A DNA stretch of 64,000 bases from an uncultured Porphyromonas sp. (lineage in GTDB: Bacteria; Bacteroidota; Bacteroidia; Bacteroidales; Porphyromonadaceae). Shown here piece after piece: positions 60,281 through 64,000 of this stretch (its first letter is position 1; each line of letters opens with the position of its first letter). The DNA lies in the NCBI GenBank assembly GCA_905372565.1, contig CAJPPK010000003.1:1-64000 (forward strand). The letters are read 5' to 3'. Made by a program: the position numbers and the translations under genes. Under the pieces are notes generated by a model. That model had not been told where the DNA came from, searched no databases, and was given only the letters and a program-made list of their open reading frames with translations.

Positions 60281-62812
60281 CTAGAGGTCAAGTGGTGTCT
60301 TGGGGTAGAGGCTGTCCCACCACTGAGGCTTGTCCTGAAGGTATTTGGCGAACCAAGCCTGCAGGGTCTGCATCCAGCGCTCCTGTCGCTCAGACTCCAC
60401 GATATGATGATCCTCGCCCGTGACCTCTACGAGCTCGACGGTGCGACCTAGGATCTTCAGTGCGTTATATAGCGCTGTGCTTTCGCTAGGGGGTACGTTG
60501 ACGTCGGCCGTGCCATGTAGGAGAAGAAGCGGAGTATGGATCTTGTCGGCATTGAAGAGCGGGGAGTGCTTGGTGTAGAGCTCTGGGTTATTCCAGGGAT
60601 AGCTACCTGCCGAGGCCACGGTGCTATAGCCTAGGCCCCAGAAACCTCCAGCCCAGTAGCTGGAGATCGAGCTGATCCCAGCGTGACTCACAGCCGCTGC
60701 GAAGAGATCGGTCTTCGTCTGGAGATACTGCGTCATGAATCCGCCGTAGCTAGCACCGGTGCATCCGATCTTTTTGCCATCGACAAAGGGGTGCTTAGCT
60801 ACGAAGTCCTTGACGGCACCGATGATGTCGTCGGCGGTTTTCGTTCCCCAAGCGTTCAGATGGTCGGCCGCAAATGCCTGACCGTAACCTGTCGTCCCCC
60901 GTGGATTTAGGGAGAAGGCGACATAACCCTGTGCCGCAAACATCGGAAGGTTATAGACTGTCTCCAGACTACGTGTGAGTGGAGTCGTGCCACCGTAGTA
61001 GTAGACGATCATCGGGTATTTCTTCGAGGGGTCGAAGTTAGGCGGTAGGTAGTACCAGCCGTCGATGTCTACGCCATCAGGGGTACGGTAGACGAAGTCC
61101 TTCGCTGGGGTAAAGCTCACCCCTCGTAGCTTTTCGGCCGAGAGATCCCATACCAGCTGACTCTTTCCCGAGGGGGATAGGCTGTAGAGACGATCGGCAT
61201 TGTTGAGGCTTTGACCGAAGTAATAGAGCGTATGGCCCTGTGATGCGACGCTGATAGAGCGGACGACGTCCTCCTGCTGAGGTAGGGCGGTGATCTGATT
61301 GGTCTTGAGATCTAGGCGGTACATGCTCTGTCGGCTGCCGTTCTCTGCTAAGAAGTAGAAGGCATTCCCCTTGGCATGGTAGGTTAGACTGATGACGCTG
61401 GGGTCGAAATCCTTGGTCAGCGGGGTGACCTTGCCAGAGGGGATGTTGAGACGAAATAGCTCGTGCTCGTAGCCATTGCCTAGCTGTCCCTTGGGGAGGG
61501 TATTGCCTATCCCATCGAAGCTATTCGGAGAGCCCATGACGAGGATATCCTCTGTGCCAGGGATGAAGTTCGCTTGGGCGATCTCAAACTCCTTTTTGAA
61601 GACCGTATCGACCTTCCCCGTGTCGGGAGTGTAGCGCAGTACGGTCGTCTGATAGTAAGGGCTCTTGGTGAAGTCCTGTCCGTGTACCCCGAGTAGGAGC
61701 TGTGATCCGTCGGCCGACAGATCGAGGAGCGAGGCGGAGCGGTGGCCGTAGAGCACAGGTTCGTATATCCCCGTCTCTAGATCATAGCGGTAGAGCTGGT
61801 GGCGATCACGTGCCCCTGGCTGACGGTCGTCAGGGAAGAGGCGGCGGATGAGTTGCTTGTCCTTCTCTGGACCCTTAACCTCCTCGTAGGTATAGATGGA
61901 GCGTCCGTCGGGGCTGATCGTGAATCCCTCGGCAGGATACTTGTCTACCCAGACGGTTGTCTTGCCCGTCACGGGATCGACTTTGAGGAGTTGGTTCCCC
62001 GAGCGTGCTTGGTACTTCATCACGAGCACATCCTCCTTGGGGAGCCACTCGGCTCCATACAGGCCCTGTGTCGTACGTAGCACCTTGCCCGTGCTAGCCT
62101 CTCGGATCTCTTGGTAGGTGACTCCCTTCTTTGGAGCTCGGTCGGCGTAGGTCACGAGGACGTACTTCCCCGTCGGAGAGACCTCGGCTCCGTAGAGACG
62201 CTTGCCGTGTGTGAGGAAGTGCCAGTCGATGTATCTGACGTTTTTCTCCGCCGCTTGGAGGTCTAAGGTAGGCAATCCCTGCTCGGGCTCAAAGATTAGC
62301 TTGAAGTCGGCTAGCTCTTTCTCCTTACCCTCGGAGAGGCTCTTGACGATCAAGTCCTTGTGTGTGGCTTGGAGAGTCAGAGGAATGGTGAGGGCAGGTA
62401 CGGTGTCGGAGCTGGCGAGCTGATCGCCCGTCGAGGCAAGGAGTGCGCCGTCGGCATAGACTGCATAGTGCGCTCGGCCGTAGAGCTTGAGTGTACCCTT
62501 GGTGTAGGTCGGGGAGATGAGGGAGAAGCCGTAGGTCGATAGGGTCAGCTTCCCAGGCTGATTCTTCACGACGAAGAAGCCTTTGGAGCCAGCCTTAATG
62601 ATCGCTGAGGAGCGTCCGTTAGGCTCGAAGGCGGTCTTAAGTAGAGCGTTGAGGGAGAACTTCTGGTCGTGACTGTTCACCGAGTCCAGCTGTAGCGGGC
62701 GGGTCACCGTGTGGGCACCGTAGCTACGTCCTGTGGAGAACTGCTGCGCGGTAAGCGTTGTCCCCGAGGCTAGTAGGAGGGAGAGGATGAGACAGCTAGA
62801 GGTACGTGTCAT
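60281..62812 (-). CDS. exported S9 family serine peptidase (prolyl oligopeptidase type)
   Basis: An 843-residue protein with a signal peptide (LILSLLLASGTTLTAQ) and a beta-propeller (about 150-580) before an alpha/beta hydrolase domain. The catalytic triad is visible: Ser in GCTGASYGGFMTQYL (about 690), Asp in LLHGTADVNVPPSES (about 770) and His in EVTGEDHHIVE (about 805). It resembles S9 dipeptidyl/oligopeptidases that Porphyromonas uses to digest peptides. ATG at 62812 is chosen; the longer frame to 62962 precedes the signal peptide and crosses the -7 element. Confidence 0.92.
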   Translation of the reverse strand: MTRTSSCLILSLLLASGTTLTAQQFSTGRSYGAHTVTRPLQLDSVNSHDQKFSLNALLKTAFEPNGRSSAIIKAGSKGFFVVKNQPGKLTLSTYGFSLISPTYTKGTLKLYGRAHYAVYADGALLASTGDQLASSDTVPALTIPLTLQATHKDLIVKSLSEGKEKELADFKLIFEPEQGLPTLDLQAAEKNVRYIDWHFLTHGKRLYGAEVSPTGKYVLVTYADRAPKKGVTYQEIREASTGKVLRTTQGLYGAEWLPKEDVLVMKYQARSGNQLLKVDPVTGKTTVWVDKYPAEGFTISPDGRSIYTYEEVKGPEKDKQLIRRLFPDDRQPGARDRHQLYRYDLETGIYEPVLYGHRSASLLDLSADGSQLLLGVHGQDFTKSPYYQTTVLRYTPDTGKVDTVFKKEFEIAQANFIPGTEDILVMGSPNSFDGIGNTLPKGQLGNGYEHELFRLNIPSGKVTPLTKDFDPSVISLTYHAKGNAFYFLAENGSRQSMYRLDLKTNQITALPQQEDVVRSISVASQGHTLYYFGQSLNNADRLYSLSPSGKSQLVWDLSAEKLRGVSFTPAKDFVYRTPDGVDIDGWYYLPPNFDPSKKYPMIVYYYGGTTPLTRSLETVYNLPMFAAQGYVAFSLNPRGTTGYGQAFAADHLNAWGTKTADDIIGAVKDFVAKHPFVDGKKIGCTGASYGGFMTQYLQTKTDLFAAAVSHAGISSISSYWAGGFWGLGYSTVASAGSYPWNNPELYTKHSPLFNADKIHTPLLLLHGTADVNVPPSESTALYNALKILGRTVELVEVTGEDHHIVESERQERWMQTLQAWFAKYLQDKPQWWDSLYPKTPLDL

Positions 62813-62888
62813 AGCGTTTGTTGAGTTGATGTGTATGTCTATGTCGGTCTGGCGGAGAGGGTCGGAGATCCCCTCGTGAGACCTAGAG

Positions 62889-62896
62889 CAAAGATA
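62889..62896 (-). promoter_or_regulatory. -7 element of the S9 peptidase promoter
   Basis: Minus-strand TATCTTTG, 77 bp before the ATG. No convincing -33 element. Confidence 0.55.
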
Positions 62897-63036
62897 CGAA
62901 GACCCTCGGTATTTTTCGTTGCGTGAGACAGATCTTTTTCGTGGGGAAGAGCGGGTGCTCATATGGGCAACTTGGGCGATCGCTGGAGCGCATATTGCTC
63001 TTGGCTTGGATTAGGATCTAGGGCAGGAGAAAGATG

Positions 63037-63157
63037 GGGTGATGCTCCTGATAAGCTAAGGTCTATCTTAGCTCATCAGAAGGTAGACCTTTCGCTCCGA
63101 AAAGCTATGCCTTCCCGCTCGAAGAGCTATACCTTAGGTCTGGAGAGGATACTCCCC
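63037..63157. repeat. family I 22-bp array (locus I-g, about five units)
   Basis: Cores AGGTCTATC (63059), AGGTAGACC (63081), AGCTATGCC (63103) and AGCTATACC (63125), exact 22-bp period, with looser copies at 63037 and 63146. Orientation changes between the second and third units. It lies in the divergent gap between the S9 peptidase and the hibernation factor. Confidence 0.75.
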
Positions 63158-63243
63158 GTAGACGCTAGAGTCCGAACCTCCATCCCTCTCTCGGAGACGA
63201 AAGTAGGGGCGAATGCCTAGCTCTTCTTCGGCGAGGAAGGGTG

Positions 63244-63275
63244 TTTGATGAATAAAACCTTTTTCGCTACTTTTG
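63244..63275 (+). promoter_or_regulatory. promoter of the hibernation factor gene
   Basis: TTTG (63244-63247), 20-bp spacer, TACTTTTG (63268-63275), 96 bp before the ATG. Fits the Bacteroidota consensus. Confidence 0.78.
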
Positions 63276-63371
63276 AAGTGAAGGAAGTCACTCGGCGGAG
63301 TGCTCCCCCTTCCAGACCACATCCTATCACCTCCCTAGCCCCGAGGGGCAGGGATAAATAACTATTCAACT

Positions 63372-63659
63372 ATGGACATCCGTATTCAAGCCATCCACTT
63401 CGATGCCACCGCCCAGCTCAAGGAGTTCATTACGAAGAAGCTTGACAAGCTCAATCGTTTCGCCGAAGATCTGCATAGTGCAGAGGTCGTCCTCAAGGTA
63501 GTTAAGCCCGAAGTAGCTAATAATAAGGAAGCCTCCATCAAACTTAAGGTCGATGGAGCAGAATTCTTCGTCGAAAAGGTTGGAAACAGCTTCGAGGAAG
63601 CTATCGACCTCAGTATCGATGTCCTCAAGCGTAAGCTCGAGAAGCATAAGGAAGCCTAG
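63372..63659 (+). CDS. hpf: ribosome hibernation-promoting factor (HPF/YfiA short form)
   Basis: Binds the ribosome decoding region to idle it during slow growth. The 95-residue protein is the short form with one domain: IRIQAIHFDATAQLKEFITKKLDKLNRF, LKVVKPEVANNKEASIKLKV and the ending FEEAIDLSIDVLKRKLEKHKE, matching the beta-alpha-beta-beta-beta-alpha fold. No C-terminal dimerisation domain. Monocistronic, with a consensus promoter and a strong terminator. Confidence 0.94.
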   Translation: MDIRIQAIHFDATAQLKEFITKKLDKLNRFAEDLHSAEVVLKVVKPEVANNKEASIKLKVDGAEFFVEKVGNSFEEAIDLSIDVLKRKLEKHKEA

Positions 63660-63708
63660 GTTTTCCCCACCAACATAGTGCCCTCGTGACAGAGAGGGCG
63701 AAAAAAAT

Positions 63709-63743
63709 CACCCCCGAGGTCTTCACTGAAGATCTCGGGGGTG
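63709..63743 (+). terminator. rho-independent terminator of hpf
   Basis: A hairpin CACCCCCGAGGTCTTC / GAAGATCTCGGGGGTG with one mismatch and a 3-nt loop, followed by TGCTTTTATAT. It begins 50 bp after the hpf stop. Confidence 0.88.
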
Positions 63744-63767
63744 TGCTTTTATATACCTTAATAAAGT

Positions 63768-63806
63768 GCTTCCCCCGACCCACCATCGAGGTGAGTCGGG
63801 GGAAGC
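63768..63806 (-). terminator. terminator of the gene at the right edge
   Basis: A 12-bp perfect stem GCTTCCCCCGAC / GTCGGGGGAAGC with a 15-nt loop, 23 bp beyond the stop of the minus-strand partial gene. Confidence 0.8.
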
Positions 63807-63829
63807 TTAGTGGAGGTGACTCGTGAAGG

Positions 63830-64000
63830 CTAGCAGTAGAGGAAGCGATCGACGAGCTCCTTGAGGAATTGAGGATCAGCCTGAGCCTTGTCACGTAGGT
63901 CAGCGTCCTGGAAAGACTCGAGGTGGCGGATCATACCGTCGATGGTCGCTGGGTCGAAGACACCACGTGCTTCGTAGATAGCACGATGCTGGCGGAGGCG
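63830..64000 (-). CDS. unidentified protein, C-terminal fragment
   Basis: The last 56 codons of a minus-strand gene that runs off the right edge. It reads through to a TAG at 63830-63832 without interruption, with composition typical of the neighbouring genes, and is followed by a terminator. The visible part includes RQHRAIYEARGVFDPATIDG and ends LKELVDRFLYC. I do not recognise the family. Confidence 0.7.
   Translation of the reverse strand, partial: RLRQHRAIYEARGVFDPATIDGMIRHLESFQDADLRDKAQADPQFLKELVDRFLYC

Overview
This is a gene-dense 64 kb stretch of a chromosome from the phylum Bacteroidota, most likely Porphyromonas or a close relative. The evidence is a type IX secretion sortase (PorU), a short 287-residue primary sigma factor without region 1.1, promoters of the TTTG-N19/20-TAnnTTTG type, many Bacteroidota-typical families (DUF4301, DUF4230, DUF4254, GH92, viroplasmin-RNase H) and tRNA genes without an encoded CCA. 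G+C looks moderately high (about mid-50s percent by eye). There is no prophage, insertion sequence, CRISPR array or plasmid-type gene. Nearly all genes are housekeeping or envelope genes in short operons that end in strong hairpin terminators.

Layout. 1-4650: tRNA-Ser, alaS, aroB, tRNA-Pro. 4676-10412 (minus): DUF4301 protein, Xaa-Pro aminopeptidase and GH92 mannosidase. 10806-11692 (minus): tRNA-Leu, an FKBP isomerase and a DUF1294 membrane protein. 11846-17354 (plus): an envelope operon of LysM protein, outer-membrane barrel, two DUF4230 proteins and an ABC-F ATPase. 17600-18160: a cobalamin riboswitch with no receptor gene behind it. 18161-21512: DUF4254 protein, family 9 glycosyltransferase, S4 protein, alpha-ribazole phosphatase-like protein and ferritin. 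21787-23634: grpE-dnaJ. 23906-29654: a tripartite RND efflux operon. 29760-36886: Sel1 protein, galE, metG, a 5'-nucleotidase and a DnaQ-like nuclease. 37092-45455 (minus): RNase H1, dnaE-trxA, a GNAT/DUF2156 pair and a split ThrE exporter. 45552-53095 (minus): initiator tRNA, porU with a polysaccharide flippase, and ruvB with a lipase-like hydrolase. 53556-62812 (minus): feoB with a DtxR-FeoA regulator, rpoD, a GH3-family protein and an S9 peptidase. 63372-63659 (plus): hibernation factor. The right edge cuts a minus-strand gene.

The most striking feature is not a gene. Most long intergenic gaps hold a short array of units spaced at exactly 22 or 23 bp, each with a 9-12 bp near-palindromic core and a variable 11-13 bp spacer. 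I count eleven arrays in four sequence families: family I (AGGTATAGCTT-like, period 22, seven loci), family II (ATATACSTAAC, period 23, three loci), family III (CAGTAGTGCC, period 23, one locus) and family IV (ATTAGTAAT, period 23, one locus; it may extend leftward with decayed units). Period, copy number (usually 3-7) and placement are shared, but the core sequences are not. This suggests one kind of element, or one family of multimeric DNA-binding proteins with different specificities. The second unusual locus is the apparently orphan cobalamin riboswitch at 17613-17820, followed by a nested palindromic structure at 17966-18024.

How the genes fit together: feoB and its DtxR-FeoA regulator, ferritin and a cobalamin riboswitch point to metal and corrinoid homeostasis. 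PorU, the flippase, GT9/DUF4254, galE, the LysM protein, the barrel protein and the RND pump serve the envelope. The sigma factor is encoded beside many of the promoters it should read. All functions come from recognition of family motifs in the translated sequence; no database search was run.
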